Positions 1 through 9,841 of a stretch of 54,309 nt of DNA are shown one piece after another. The DNA is taken from NCBI GenBank assembly GCA_001829315.1, contig MIAY01000002.1:1-54309 (forward strand), written 5' to 3'. Under the pieces are notes generated by a model. The model saw nothing but the letters and a program-made list of their open reading frames with translations, searched no databases and was not told where the DNA came from. Each line of letters starts with the position of its first letter. Positions within the stretch are counted from its first letter, which is position 1. This DNA comes from Spirochaetes bacterium GWE1_32_154. GTDB taxonomy: Bacteria > Spirochaetota > GWE2-31-10. The translations under genes and the position numbers were made by a program.

Positions 1-15
1 TCATATTAACCCCTT
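1..15 (-). promoter_or_regulatory. Ribosome binding site and start codon of a gene leaving the left edge
   Basis: Read on the minus strand, an AAGGGG Shine-Dalgarno-like run is followed five bases later by ATG (plus-strand cat at 2-4). A leftward gene therefore probably begins here, directly downstream of pbpC. Only its first codon is inside the window, so the product cannot be named. Confidence 0.35.
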
Positions 16-54
16 TTGTTGTTTATACTATAAACATTTGTTTTGATAAAGTCT

Positions 55-72
55 CCGGACTATCATGTCCGG
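55..72 (-). terminator. Hairpin after pbpC
   Basis: CCGGAC (55-60) and GTCCGG (67-72) form a perfect 6-bp stem with a six-base loop just after the pbpC stop codon. No long T run follows on the minus strand, so it is a weak intrinsic terminator or an mRNA 3'-end stabiliser. Confidence 0.4.
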
Positions 73-76
73 TTCT

Positions 77-2401
77 TTATGGGGTCATTATACTATCAAC
101 TTCAAATTTCAAAGTGATAGTATTTCCGTCTAAATCGACAGCCACAACTTCGTGTTTTCCTTTCGCCGGTGAAACTTGCATTTTGTGTATACCTTTCGTC
201 TCTCCCAGATATTCACCATCAAGATGCCAGTAAAGAGTTGAGGCTGAATTTCTATGAACAATTTCAAAAATACTTTTACCTTTCGATCCGTCGAGTTCAA
301 TTGGTATGAATACTTTGGGATTTTTTGTATTCGGGTAAACAAAACCCATAATCTGATTTACCGGTTTATCTTTTTCAGGAGGCGGTTTTTTATAGGATGG
401 ATTTTTCTTCCGGTAAAAATACTCCTCAATAGGCGGTAATATAAAATAATTTCGTTGAATCATTTTTGAAACCGGATAATTTTCACTTGTTACCTGATAT
501 TTTTCATCAGCGTCAAGGTGAATCGTTTTATGAAACTGGCAGGTATCAGAACGCTCACTGTTTCGGGGAACTTTTCTGACTTCAGAAGCATCACAAAATC
601 GTGAGGCGATAAACCCGGATTCCTTACAAACCGGCATTTCAATCATATCAGCAACCGGTTCAGAAAACCACCCTTTATCAGGTAAAATAGTATGTATATC
701 AAGAAGTATCGGGCCTGCTGCAGTTACACCGGTGATTTCCGGACGGCCTTCTCCCGATGCATTACCAACCCAAACGGCTATAATAAATTGCGGAGTCACT
801 CCAATTGCCCAGGCATCTTTATTCCCGTAGCTCGTTCCTGTTTTCCATGCAATGGGTTTTGAAGATGAAAAATCACGCCATCTGTTTTCTTCGTTCGGTC
901 TTGAAACTTCTTTCATTGCCTTAAATGTAAACCAGACGGCAGCCGGGGAAATGTGAGCATCAAATGTTTTATTGGTATGATGTGCAATATACTTATTAGC
1001 GTAAAAAAAAGGTTTATTATCAGTCTGATATTTCAATGTTCTCGCCATTCCGGCATATACTGCAGATAACTCCCACAAATTTGTTTCTGCACCACCTAAT
1101 ATCAGGGTTAATGAGTAATGGGATGGTGAATATGGCAGTGAAATACCGGTTTGCTTGAGGCGATGATGAAATTTCTGATAACCATACGAATGAAGCAGGT
1201 AAACAAATGGAATATTGAGTGATTTTGTCAACGCTTGAGAAGCCGGAATGACGCCTGAGAAATCATTGTTAAAATTCTGCGGGGCAAAACCTTGAAAATT
1301 TAATGGAATATCAGGAATCAACTGATCGGGTAAAAGTTCACCTTCATCAAGCATACATGAATATAACAATGGTTTCAAAATACTTCCGCTACTTCGTGCT
1401 GCTCTAATTATATCAACGGCATTGCCCCGGTTGTCCGATTGAGCCCCGGTGGTATTCCCGATATAAGCAAGAACATTACCGCTGTCAACATCCAACACAA
1501 GAGCTGCTGCATTAAAAATTCTTGAATTCGCCAGATTTTTTCCGTGTCTGTTGACAATCGAATCGACAGACAGTTGAATATCTCTATCAATCGTTGTAGT
1601 GAGCGACTTTCCTTTGAAACCTTCCTGTATTGCTCTTGAAAGTAAATGATATGTATTTTGTGGTATTGGATATGGCTTTTCGGGTAGTGGCTCAAAAAGT
1701 GCTGCCTGATATTCATTGTCAGTTATTGTTTTATTCTTTAGCAATCTCACAAGAAGCCGGTTTCTTTTATCTAAAAGCTGCTGATTATTTTTCCCGGGAT
1801 ATATCATCGCAGGATTATTGGGTAAAATTGCAAGCAGTGCCGCTTCAGCCCAGCTTATCGTGTCAGGCTCACGACCAAAATAACGCCAGGTAGCAGCATC
1901 TAATCCGACTACATTTCCGCCAAAAGGTGCATGAGAACTATAGAGTGACAATAAATATTTCTTAGAATAGTTAATTTCATATTTAACTGATAGAATTGCT
2001 TCTATCAGTTTTTCATAGAATATACGCTTTTTATTTTTTCTTGATAAACGAACAACCTGCATGGTAATGGTACTTCCACCACTGACAATTCGTTTTGCTT
2101 TTGAATTTAAAACTACAGCACGTACAACTGCAAACGGGTCAACACCGGGATGTATGTAAAAGTTTTTATCTTCATACGTTATTAATGCTTTACGATATTT
2201 TTCAGGTATATTTTTTGATACAGGAAAACGCCATTGTTGATCGTTAGAAATAGTTGCACCAAGCAAATATCCATTAGCATCTTTCATAACGGTTGAATAG
2301 CTTGTGTCTTGAAAAGGTTTATGTACCGGATAGAAAATAAACAAAAAAATTACAATGAGAAAAAAGAAAAATATTTTTGGTAATTTTTTTCTACAATTCA
2401 A
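77..2401 (-). CDS. pbpC: Penicillin-binding protein 1C (bifunctional peptidoglycan glycosyltransferase/transpeptidase)
   Basis: This is a 774-residue class A penicillin-binding protein that polymerises and cross-links peptidoglycan in the periplasm. A membrane anchor covers residues 8-25. The GT51 glycosyltransferase domain shows EDKNFYIHPGVD with catalytic Glu77 and GGSTITMQ near 108-115. The transpeptidase domain has the active-site SILK (Ser340-Lys343), SLN at 394-396 and KTGT at 520-523. A C-terminal beta domain (about 690-770) fits BiPBP_C, which is typical of PBP1C and absent from PBP1A/1B. The start is a TTG at 2399-2401 that abuts the stop codon of the upstream gene. The first in-frame ATG would remove the anchor, so the TTG is preferred and translational coupling is likely. 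No alpha-2-macroglobulin partner gene is visible in the window. Confidence 0.93.
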   Translation of the reverse strand: MNCRKKLPKIFFFFLIVIFLFIFYPVHKPFQDTSYSTVMKDANGYLLGATISNDQQWRFPVSKNIPEKYRKALITYEDKNFYIHPGVDPFAVVRAVVLNSKAKRIVSGGSTITMQVVRLSRKNKKRIFYEKLIEAILSVKYEINYSKKYLLSLYSSHAPFGGNVVGLDAATWRYFGREPDTISWAEAALLAILPNNPAMIYPGKNNQQLLDKRNRLLVRLLKNKTITDNEYQAALFEPLPEKPYPIPQNTYHLLSRAIQEGFKGKSLTTTIDRDIQLSVDSIVNRHGKNLANSRIFNAAALVLDVDSGNVLAYIGNTTGAQSDNRGNAVDIIRAARSSGSILKPLLYSCMLDEGELLPDQLIPDIPLNFQGFAPQNFNNDFSGVIPASQALTKSLNIPFVYLLHSYGYQKFHHRLKQTGISLPYSPSHYSLTLILGGAETNLWELSAVYAGMARTLKYQTDNKPFFYANKYIAHHTNKTFDAHISPAAVWFTFKAMKEVSRPNEENRWRDFSSSKPIAWKTGTSYGNKDAWAIGVTPQFIIAVWVGNASGEGRPEITGVTAAGPILLDIHTILPDKGWFSEPVADMIEMPVCKESGFIASRFCDASEVRKVPRNSERSDTCQFHKTIHLDADEKYQVTSENYPVSKMIQRNYFILPPIEEYFYRKKNPSYKKPPPEKDKPVNQIMGFVYPNTKNPKVFIPIELDGSKGKSIFEIVHRNSASTLYWHLDGEYLGETKGIHKMQVSPAKGKHEVVAVDLDGNTITLKFEVDSIMTP

Positions 2402-3205
2402 CTAGAAAAAATACCAGCACATTGAAATACCGAATTTAGATTGTGCTCCAAAAACCATTCCCGCAGCTTTAGCTTGTGCTACTTCTACATTTTCCCCGGC
2501 GTCAGTTAATGAGCTTGACATTTCACTCCACCAGCCTGAGAATTCTTCAAAGTCTTTAATAATATACTGATAATAAGCGCCGATAGAAAAAAGTTTAAAT
2601 TTAAAATCAAGCCCTGCTTTGATATTAATACCCGGTCTGAATGCAAAATTCTGGAATGTACCCCAGTTTGATTTCCATCTTTCAGCATTTGCAACACTTT
2701 CAGGATAAAACTGAAATGTAAAATTCACGCCACCCGTTATATACGGCATGATAAAATATGGTAGTCGTATACCGCCATTAAGTGAAACCATAAAATCAAG
2801 TCTTCCATTATAACTTCCATTCATCGGTAATAATGAAAGATCAACTTCTGTTATCATAAGATTCCATAAAGTTCGTAATTGAAGTGAATATTCCATACCG
2901 GCAAAAATATTAGCTATAATGATTGCTTTTTGATATGCTGTGCTTAAATTTTGTAATTTTTTAAAATCTGATTCACTCATAATCGCTTTTTGTTCGGTCG
3001 TTAAATTATCGTATGAAGTCCCTGTATTTAATGAGTCAACCGCTCCGGCCATTCTAAAGTTATTAGCAAGATTAAATATATTGGGAGTTGAAATTAAAGC
3101 TCCGAAACCGACCTGGAATCTTTTTTCAAAATTTTTCTTTGGTACAGAAAATGAAAAAAAAGTTATGAATGCAATTAATACAATTGCTAAATGTAATCTT
3201 TTCAT
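2402..3205 (-). CDS. Probable outer-membrane beta-barrel protein
   Basis: This 267-residue protein has a cleavable-type signal peptide (about 1-20), several alternating hydrophobic strands and a C-terminal aromatic ending (CWYFF), all usual for outer-membrane barrels. ATG at 3203-3205 is preceded by AGGAAGG at good spacing. It lies immediately upstream of pbpC with no gap, so the two form an operon. I do not recognise the family. A role in the envelope is inference from the signal peptide, the strand pattern and the pairing with a cell-wall synthase. Confidence 0.7.
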   Translation of the reverse strand: MKRLHLAIVLIAFITFFSFSVPKKNFEKRFQVGFGALISTPNIFNLANNFRMAGAVDSLNTGTSYDNLTTEQKAIMSESDFKKLQNLSTAYQKAIIIANIFAGMEYSLQLRTLWNLMITEVDLSLLPMNGSYNGRLDFMVSLNGGIRLPYFIMPYITGGVNFTFQFYPESVANAERWKSNWGTFQNFAFRPGINIKAGLDFKFKLFSIGAYYQYIIKDFEEFSGWWSEMSSSLTDAGENVEVAQAKAAGMVFGAQSKFGISMCWYFF

Positions 3206-3328
3206 TATAAAACCTTCCTTGTATATTTGTAATATAAAATATTATTTTAAATTTTGGTATATCAATGTTGATAATTCTAATTTAATTATATATTATTAAC
3301 AAGTATTTCATATAAAAAGAGGTAGAAT

Positions 3329-4348
3329 ATGAGAAAATTAATTGTTTTGATTGTAGCATTTGCAATTATGACCGGTTGTAAATTAGATATATATCAGATT
3401 AGAGACGGGAAAAGAAAAGAGAAATTTATACCTGAAGTGTTTAATAATAACAACGGACATCTTTTCTGGTACAATCAAAAAGATAATAAAGGAAGAAATT
3501 TAAAAAATAATAACAAACAAAATATAATTTTTGATTACGATAAAGATACTATTATTTTTGTTCATGGCTGGCAGGGTGTCGGTTTTTTCGGATGGCTTAA
3601 TCATTCCATGGTGAACGGGCCGGGCATTCTTTTTGCCCCAATATCAGGTTTAATTAGCTTTATGTATAATTTACCTAATAACGGAGCGAGTTTTCCTGAT
3701 TTTAAGAAAAAACAGCAAACTCATAATGTAGCTAATTTTGACTGGCAAAACTATAATAATACAGCAAAAGAACATGAAAATAGTGAAGATTTAGTGTATT
3801 TAGAAGAAAACTTAAAAAAACCTCCTTTTACATGGCCTTCAATTCCCAAAAACCTGACAGATGAGATTGAATTGCTGGTAAATGATACAAAATATAAGGG
3901 TACTATTTATATTGTTGCCCATTCAATTGGAAATCAGGTTGTAATAAGATCATATTCAATGCTTTCTGATAAAGCAAAAGAACGTGTAAAAAATATTGTT
4001 TTACTTGATCCTTTTACTACGGTTCATTATCAATATATGAGTACCCGGGTTAAAGGTGATCATACCTGGCTAACCGGTTTAACATCGCCATGGATTAAAG
4101 AAGACCTGACTTCACTTTTACAATCATCAGATATAATAGAAAAGACCATTGTTATTCCATCTTCTGATATTGGTGTTTCCTGGGTTGAAAACTTTGCGAA
4201 ACCGCTTAATATCACCGTAATAAATGAATATAAGAAAGGAATACCTGTTAATTTTTCATACGCAGGGACTACCAAAAAACTTCATAATAGTGTTTTAGAC
4301 TGGTTTTTTCTTGATGAACGATATGATGGTCGTATGGGATTCAGATAA
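3329..4348 (+). CDS. Lipase-like alpha/beta-hydrolase lipoprotein
   Basis: This 339-residue protein starts with a lipoprotein signal ending MTGC (Cys17). It carries an alpha/beta-hydrolase core: oxyanion region FVHGWQG (79-80 HG), nucleophile elbow AHSIG with Ser199 (Ala in place of the first Gly of GxSxG), VLLDPF with Asp227 and a late LHNSV with His319. This arrangement fits a triacylglycerol-lipase or PGAP1-like esterase. The substrate is unknown. AGAGG precedes the ATG. The gene is divergent from the pbpC operon, and the 123-base gap at 3206-3328 must hold both promoters. Confidence 0.72.
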   Translation: MRKLIVLIVAFAIMTGCKLDIYQIRDGKRKEKFIPEVFNNNNGHLFWYNQKDNKGRNLKNNNKQNIIFDYDKDTIIFVHGWQGVGFFGWLNHSMVNGPGILFAPISGLISFMYNLPNNGASFPDFKKKQQTHNVANFDWQNYNNTAKEHENSEDLVYLEENLKKPPFTWPSIPKNLTDEIELLVNDTKYKGTIYIVAHSIGNQVVIRSYSMLSDKAKERVKNIVLLDPFTTVHYQYMSTRVKGDHTWLTGLTSPWIKEDLTSLLQSSDIIEKTIVIPSSDIGVSWVENFAKPLNITVINEYKKGIPVNFSYAGTTKKLHNSVLDWFFLDERYDGRMGFR

Positions 4349-4413
4349 ATAGAGCATTATTTGCAAGAGGTTTAATAGCCATTTATTTTATATATCTCTC
4401 AAACAGGTAAAAA

Positions 4414-5916
4414 ATGCAAAAATATCATTCAATATCAGTAAAAATTATTTGTATAACAATAAAAGTTATATTTCTTATAATGTTATCAACAGGTATTGTA
4501 ACGTATCTGACAGAAACGAAACAATCAAAAATTCTTATGGAAAAAGATGATACTATTACCCTAAAAAGACTTGCAAACAGTTTACGCCAGCCATTATGGA
4601 ATTATGATAAAAAAGAAGTTGTTAACGTTGTTGAACTTGAAATGATGAATCCTGATGTTGTGTACATTTTGATTTATAATGATTGTGATGAATTTTATTA
4701 TGGTCAAATGAAAAATGCTACAAATCAGATTGTTATCATTGAAAGTGAGAATGAGTTAGCACTACATGATAATGTTATTTATTCATTAAAAGTTCTTGAT
4801 ATTATTCGGGATTCTCAAAAGGCGGGATATATTAAAATTGCATTCAGCAGCTTTTCAATGCAGCAACGTTTAAAGAAAATTATTAAAAATATTATATTTC
4901 AAATATTGATTCTTACATTTTTTATAGTAATAATAATTTATGCAACGATTAACAAAGTGATTTTACAGCCAATATATATTCTTAATAGGGTAGTCGGCAG
5001 GTTTGCAGAAAAGGATTTTTCAGCCCGATTAAATAATATTCGTTTAGATGAGATTGGTACTCTAGGAAATAATTTTAATGCAATGGCATCTATAATAGAA
5101 GAATATGGTACAAATCTTGAAAAACTTGTTGAAAACCGGACAAAAGAACTTCGATTAATCAATCAGGAAGTAATAGAGCTTAATCATCAGATGAAAAATG
5201 AATTAATAATGGCACGAAGAATTCAGCTTGCTATAATACCGGTAAAATTTCCGGGTATAAAAAACTTTTCATTTGCCGGTATGTATGTTCCGATGAGTGA
5301 TATTGGCGGTGATTATTATGATGCATTTGAAATAAGTGAGAATTTACTGGGGATCGTTATAGCTGATGTGTGCGGTCATGGTGTTTCTGCAGCGCTCATT
5401 ACGACAATGGTTAAAATGGCATTTTCAAGTAATTCATCGGTTAATAAAACGACTGGGGAAATAGTTCACCAGGTTAACAGGCAACTTTTTGAAGTTATTG
5501 GTGGTATGGAATATTTGACCGCTTTTTTCTGTATCATTAATACGGCTACCGGAGAGTTGCAATATACCAATGCCGGGCACCCGGATATTTATCTGCAGAG
5601 CCATACCAATGAGATGAAAAAATTCAGAACCAATTCTCCTATAATTGGGTTTGATACCAATATTGACTTTCATACAAATTATGAACGTTTTGAAAAAGGA
5701 GATCGTTTGATTTTGTATACTGATGGAATAACGGAAACAAGAAATAGTAAAGGTGAATTCTTTAATGATATTTTTATGGAACTTTTAGAAACTAAGAAAA
5801 ATGCAAAAGCAAATGAATTAATTGATGAAATTATTCTGAAAATAAATTTTTTCAGAGAGGATATTCCAACTTCAGATGATTTAGCATTATTGATAATTGA
5901 TATTGGACAGTCGTAA
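4414..5916 (+). CDS. Membrane sensor with HAMP and SpoIIE/RsbU-type PP2C phosphatase domain
   Basis: This 500-residue protein has two membrane segments (about 9-28 and 158-180) flanking a short periplasmic sensor region, a HAMP linker (about 182-235), a coiled coil and a SpoIIE-type Ser/Thr phosphatase domain. Metal-binding acidic motifs are present: GGDYYDA (Asp near 300), ADVCGHG, YTDGITE and TSDDLAL. Relatives such as RsbU dephosphorylate anti-sigma-factor antagonists in partner-switching pathways. No STAS or HATPase partner is encoded next to it, so its target is elsewhere. The ATG is preceded by a weak ACAGGT. Confidence 0.88.
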   Translation: MQKYHSISVKIICITIKVIFLIMLSTGIVTYLTETKQSKILMEKDDTITLKRLANSLRQPLWNYDKKEVVNVVELEMMNPDVVYILIYNDCDEFYYGQMKNATNQIVIIESENELALHDNVIYSLKVLDIIRDSQKAGYIKIAFSSFSMQQRLKKIIKNIIFQILILTFFIVIIIYATINKVILQPIYILNRVVGRFAEKDFSARLNNIRLDEIGTLGNNFNAMASIIEEYGTNLEKLVENRTKELRLINQEVIELNHQMKNELIMARRIQLAIIPVKFPGIKNFSFAGMYVPMSDIGGDYYDAFEISENLLGIVIADVCGHGVSAALITTMVKMAFSSNSSVNKTTGEIVHQVNRQLFEVIGGMEYLTAFFCIINTATGELQYTNAGHPDIYLQSHTNEMKKFRTNSPIIGFDTNIDFHTNYERFEKGDRLILYTDGITETRNSKGEFFNDIFMELLETKKNAKANELIDEIILKINFFREDIPTSDDLALLIIDIGQS

Positions 5917-5949
5917 GAATTTTAGTTAAAATCCACTTATGATAAGTTC

Positions 5950-5978
5950 TTGACCTTTTTACTATATTACTTTATAAA
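5950..5978 (+). promoter_or_regulatory. Sigma70-type promoter of purL
   Basis: TTGACC (5950-5955) is followed by a 17-base spacer and TATAAA (5973-5978), about 40 bases before the purL start. It lies inside what would otherwise be an N-terminal extension of the purL frame, which argues against that longer start. Confidence 0.7.
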
Positions 5979-6018
5979 TAACCATGCAAAAATACCTTAT
6001 TACTACAAGGAAAACGCT

Positions 6019-8970
6019 TTGAAAAGTACACGAATAGAAGTAAAAAACAGACCGGAGTTTCCGGAAGACTCATCAATTTTAAAAACTATTAAGGAAGATG
6101 CTCATATTATAATTGACGCAGTTGAAACTGTAAAAGCGTATAATTTGCAAGGTGATTTCAAAGAAAATGAAATCAACCTGATACGAAATGATCTGCTTTC
6201 AGATTTAGTCTATCAGGAAAATAAAAACGGATGGAGTTATTATCAGGAACTTGATTATAATTTCGGGGTTGAAGTTGCTTATAAAAACGGAGTGACTGAT
6301 AATGTCGGCAGGACAACTGCACAAGGAATCAGTTATATCCTTAATAAAGAGATTAATTTCAATTCTGTCAGAGCTTCAACAATGTATTTTTTTAAAGGAA
6401 AAGTAACTGAAGCCGAAATTAAAAAAATTGCTGAGAAAGTTCTATGCAACACATTAATAGAAGATTATTATATTTTCAATAAAGATTCATTTAAACCGGT
6501 TGAATATTTTAAAACAGCTCAAGCGCCGGAAATAACTGAATATTACAAAGGAATTGACTTAAATGTAACTGATGAACAATTAATGAAGATTTCTGAAGAC
6601 GGGGTTTTGTCTTTTTCCCTTGAAGAAATGAAAATTATAAGAGAATATTATCTATCCCCGATAGTCAGTGAAGCCCGGAAAAATCTTGGTCTTCCTGCAT
6701 CACCAACAGATATTGAATTGGAACTTTTTGCTCAGACATGGAGTGAGCATTGTAAACATAAAATATTTGCAGCTGATATAGAATATAAAAATGGTAGTGA
6801 AACAAAACAAATACATTCACTTTTTAAAACATATATTAAAGATTCTGCTGATAAACTCAGGAAAAACAGAAAAGATTTATTATCACTTTTTAAAGATAAC
6901 GCCGGTGTCGTGCAGTTCAACGATGAATATGCATACTGTGTAAAAGCGGAAACTCATAATTCACCGTCTGCTCTTGACCCTTACGGTGGTGCAATGACAG
7001 GTATTGTCGGTGTCAATCGTGATATTCTTGGTACCGGTATGGGTGCATATCCAATATATAATACTGATGTATTCTGTTTTGGTTCGCCATTTACAGAGGA
7101 TGAAAATGTACCGGAAGGTCTTATGCATCCACGAAGGATATTCAGAGGTGTTCACAGGGGTGTAAAAGACGGCGGTAATGAATCAGGGATACCAACGGTA
7201 AATGGTTCAATAACATTCGATGAATCATTTCTTGGAAAACCACTTGTTTTTTGTGGAACCGGCGGGATTTTACCGTTAAAATCAAATGGTAGAGATGCGT
7301 ATGAAAAATATGTTAATCCCGGTGATTTAATTGTTATGTGTGGAGGCCTTATTGGTAAAGATGGTATTCATGGAGCAACTTTTTCATCAGCGCATCTGAC
7401 AGAAGCATCACCGACTTCGGCGGTTCAGATCGGAGATCCCATAACACAGAAAAAAATGATTGATTTCACTCTTGAAGCACGGGATTTGGGTTTATACAGC
7501 GGACTTACTGATAATGGTGCCGGTGGTTTGGGCAGTTCTGTAGGTGAAATGGCTCAGTTTACTGACGGGGCAACTTTATATCTTGATAAATGTCCTTTGA
7601 AATATCCCGGTTTAAAACCATGGGAAATATTAATTTCTGAAGCACAGGAACGAATGACGATTGCCGTTCCAAAAGAAAGTATCGATCAATTTTTGGCACT
7701 TGCTAAAAGAAGATCGGTTGATTGTGCTGTTATAGGTGAGTTTACTGATAACGGAACAATTCAATGTTATTATAAAGATGCAATTGTATGTTATTTAGAT
7801 CTTGATATGCTTCATGAAGGTAATCCAAAATTACAATTAAAAGCTGAATGGAAAGAAACGGTCGAAGTTAAAGTTTCATCGAAAGAAACTGATTTTAATC
7901 TCATGTTGAAAAAATTACTTGGAAGACCGAATGTTGCATCGAAAGAAAGCTGGGTTCGTATATATGACCACGAAGTACAGGCAAGAACAGTAAATAAACC
8001 TTTTACCGGTAAAGATAATGACGGACCGTCTGATGGGGCAGTTTTAAAAATATTCCCTCATTCTAATGAAGGTCTTGCAGTTACTCACGGGATTGTTCCG
8101 CGATATTCAAAGTTTGATACATTTCAAATGGCCGCTAATGCAATCGATGAAGCGGTGAGACAGGCAATTATTCTCGGTGCTGACCCTGACGCCCTTGTGG
8201 GGCTTGACAATTTCTGCTGGCCTGACCCGGTAGAAAGTGCAAATACGCCTGACGGGAAATATAAAATGGCACAATTAGTACGGGCGTGCGAAGCTGTTCA
8301 TGATATTACCATTGCGTATAATTGTCCGTGTATTTCCGGTAAAGACAGTATGAAAAACGACTATCGTAAGGGAAGTAAAAAAATATCGGTATTACCGACT
8401 TTATTATTTACTGCAACAGGTATTGTTCGTGATATAACAAAAACAGTTTCTTTTTATTTTAAAAAACCTGAACAGTTAATATATGTAATTGGAGATACCA
8501 GAGCCGAGCTTGGGGCAAGTGAATATTTTGAAATGCTTAATATTAAGGAAGGCGCTGTTCCAAAAGTACTAAATCCTGAAGAAACATTTCTTGTATATAA
8601 AAAAATTGCAAAACTTATTGAAAAAAGATTGCTTGTGTCAGCTCATGATTTATCTGACGGCGGTTTATCAGTTGCTTTGTCAGAAGCAGCATTTTCAGGT
8701 AACACAGGTGCTGAAATATCACTTGATGCAATAAGTTCTCATTTGTCGGTTGAAGAAAAATTATTTAGTGAGACACCGTCAAGAATTCTGGTTACTGTTG
8801 ATAAAGCAAAAAATGAAGAATTTCTTCAAGTTATCGGTGAAAAAAATGTGTTCTTTCTTGGAAAGACAACAGCACATGATATGCTCGTGGTAAAATCAGG
8901 CAGTAAAACAGTAATTAATGAGAAATTATCTGAATTAAAATCAATCTGGAAAAATAGTTTAACATTCTAA
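6019..8970 (+). CDS. purL: Phosphoribosylformylglycinamidine synthase, synthetase subunit (large-type PurL)
   Basis: With PurQ this enzyme converts FGAR to FGAM using ATP and ammonia in purine synthesis. The 983-residue protein has the N-terminal PurS-like region, then the hallmark TWSEHCKHKIF, AETHNSPSA, DNGAGGLGSS and a second AIR-synthase-like half with SGKDSMKNDY and HDLSDGGLSV. The frame is open from a TTG at 5950, but that codon is the -35 of a strong promoter. TTG 6019-6021, with AAGGA seven bases upstream, gives a normal N-terminus (KSTRIEVKNRPEF). Long PurL proteins usually carry the glutaminase fused at the C-terminus. Here it is a separate gene starting four bases later. Confidence 0.93.
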   Translation: MKSTRIEVKNRPEFPEDSSILKTIKEDAHIIIDAVETVKAYNLQGDFKENEINLIRNDLLSDLVYQENKNGWSYYQELDYNFGVEVAYKNGVTDNVGRTTAQGISYILNKEINFNSVRASTMYFFKGKVTEAEIKKIAEKVLCNTLIEDYYIFNKDSFKPVEYFKTAQAPEITEYYKGIDLNVTDEQLMKISEDGVLSFSLEEMKIIREYYLSPIVSEARKNLGLPASPTDIELELFAQTWSEHCKHKIFAADIEYKNGSETKQIHSLFKTYIKDSADKLRKNRKDLLSLFKDNAGVVQFNDEYAYCVKAETHNSPSALDPYGGAMTGIVGVNRDILGTGMGAYPIYNTDVFCFGSPFTEDENVPEGLMHPRRIFRGVHRGVKDGGNESGIPTVNGSITFDESFLGKPLVFCGTGGILPLKSNGRDAYEKYVNPGDLIVMCGGLIGKDGIHGATFSSAHLTEASPTSAVQIGDPITQKKMIDFTLEARDLGLYSGLTDNGAGGLGSSVGEMAQFTDGATLYLDKCPLKYPGLKPWEILISEAQERMTIAVPKESIDQFLALAKRRSVDCAVIGEFTDNGTIQCYYKDAIVCYLDLDMLHEGNPKLQLKAEWKETVEVKVSSKETDFNLMLKKLLGRPNVASKESWVRIYDHEVQARTVNKPFTGKDNDGPSDGAVLKIFPHSNEGLAVTHGIVPRYSKFDTFQMAANAIDEAVRQAIILGADPDALVGLDNFCWPDPVESANTPDGKYKMAQLVRACEAVHDITIAYNCPCISGKDSMKNDYRKGSKKISVLPTLLFTATGIVRDITKTVSFYFKKPEQLIYVIGDTRAELGASEYFEMLNIKEGAVPKVLNPEETFLVYKKIAKLIEKRLLVSAHDLSDGGLSVALSEAAFSGNTGAEISLDAISSHLSVEEKLFSETPSRILVTVDKAKNEEFLQVIGEKNVFFLGKTTAHDMLVVKSGSKTVINEKLSELKSIWKNSLTF

Positions 8971-8974
8971 GGTT

Positions 8975-9757
8975 ATGGAGCATAAAGTGAGTATAAAAAC
9001 ATTAATATTAACCGGGTATGGCATCAATGCCGAGAAAGAATTGAAGTGGGCATTTGATCTTGCCGGTTCAGAAACTGATATTATTCATCTTGAAGATTTA
9101 ATAGAAAATAAATCAATTTTATCTAAGTATAATATTCTCGGGTTTGCCGGTGGTTTTTCATTTGGAGATCATATCGCCTCGGGAAAAGTTTTTGCAAATC
9201 TGATCAAGTATAATGTGTTTGAAGATTTAAAGAAATTTATTGATAGCGGTAAACTTGTAATAGGTATCTGTAATGGGTTTCAGGTTATTACAAAACTTGG
9301 TCTTTTACCTTCATTTGATAATTCGTATGAACCGGTTGTCAGTCTTACTGCAAATGATTCAGGACATTTTGAAGACCGATGGGTTACGGTAAAAGTTGAG
9401 AATAACAAATCGCCATGGTTACACGGTATTGATACATTGTATCTGCCTGTCAGACATGGAGAAGGTAAACTTATCACCAGAGATTCAGCGACATTAGAAC
9501 GACTTAAAAAAAACGGTCAGGTTGCACTGCGATATACCAATAAAAAGAACCCTGACGATATGTCATATCCTCATAATCCGAATGGTTCATATTATGACAT
9601 TGCAGGTATTACTAATGAAGCCGGCAATGTTTTCGGGCTTATGCCGCATCCTGAGGCGTATTACTGCAATGAATTACATCCTAATTGGACCGAAGGTGTT
9701 ATAGAAAATAAAATCGGGTTGGATATTTTTAAAAATGCTGTTAACTATTTTAAATAG
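8975..9757 (+). CDS. purQ: Phosphoribosylformylglycinamidine synthase, glutaminase subunit
   Basis: This class I glutamine amidotransferase of 260 residues supplies ammonia to PurL. It shows GFAGGFSFGDH near 56-66, the nucleophile elbow GICNGFQ with Cys99, and the MPHPEAY motif with His225 and Glu227, completing the triad. It follows purL at four bases and is surely co-transcribed. An alternative start is GTG 8987, four codons in, with TGGAG at 8976-8980 spaced six bases away. That start has the better ribosome binding site, and the ATG at 8975 is kept only as the longest option. Confidence 0.93.
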   Translation: MEHKVSIKTLILTGYGINAEKELKWAFDLAGSETDIIHLEDLIENKSILSKYNILGFAGGFSFGDHIASGKVFANLIKYNVFEDLKKFIDSGKLVIGICNGFQVITKLGLLPSFDNSYEPVVSLTANDSGHFEDRWVTVKVENNKSPWLHGIDTLYLPVRHGEGKLITRDSATLERLKKNGQVALRYTNKKNPDDMSYPHNPNGSYYDIAGITNEAGNVFGLMPHPEAYYCNELHPNWTEGVIENKIGLDIFKNAVNYFK

Positions 9758-9781
9758 TTAAATAGCTTTTTATTATTTATG

Positions 9782-9810
9782 TTGACCATATTAATCAATT
9801 TTGGTAAAAT
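9782..9810 (+). promoter_or_regulatory. Sigma70-type promoter of the radical SAM gene
   Basis: TTGACC (9782-9787), a 17-base spacer and TAAAAT (9805-9810) sit 31 bases before the ATG at 9842. The same TTGACC box and spacer length occur in front of purL. Confidence 0.55.
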
Positions 9811-9841
9811 CTTTTACAAATTTTAAAAATGGAATCTTATT

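Noticed and set aside
5950-6018. Longer N-terminus for PurL from TTG 5950
   Set aside because: The TTG is the -35 box of a TTGACC-N17-TATAAA promoter, and TTG 6019 has a good ribosome binding site and a family-like N-terminus.
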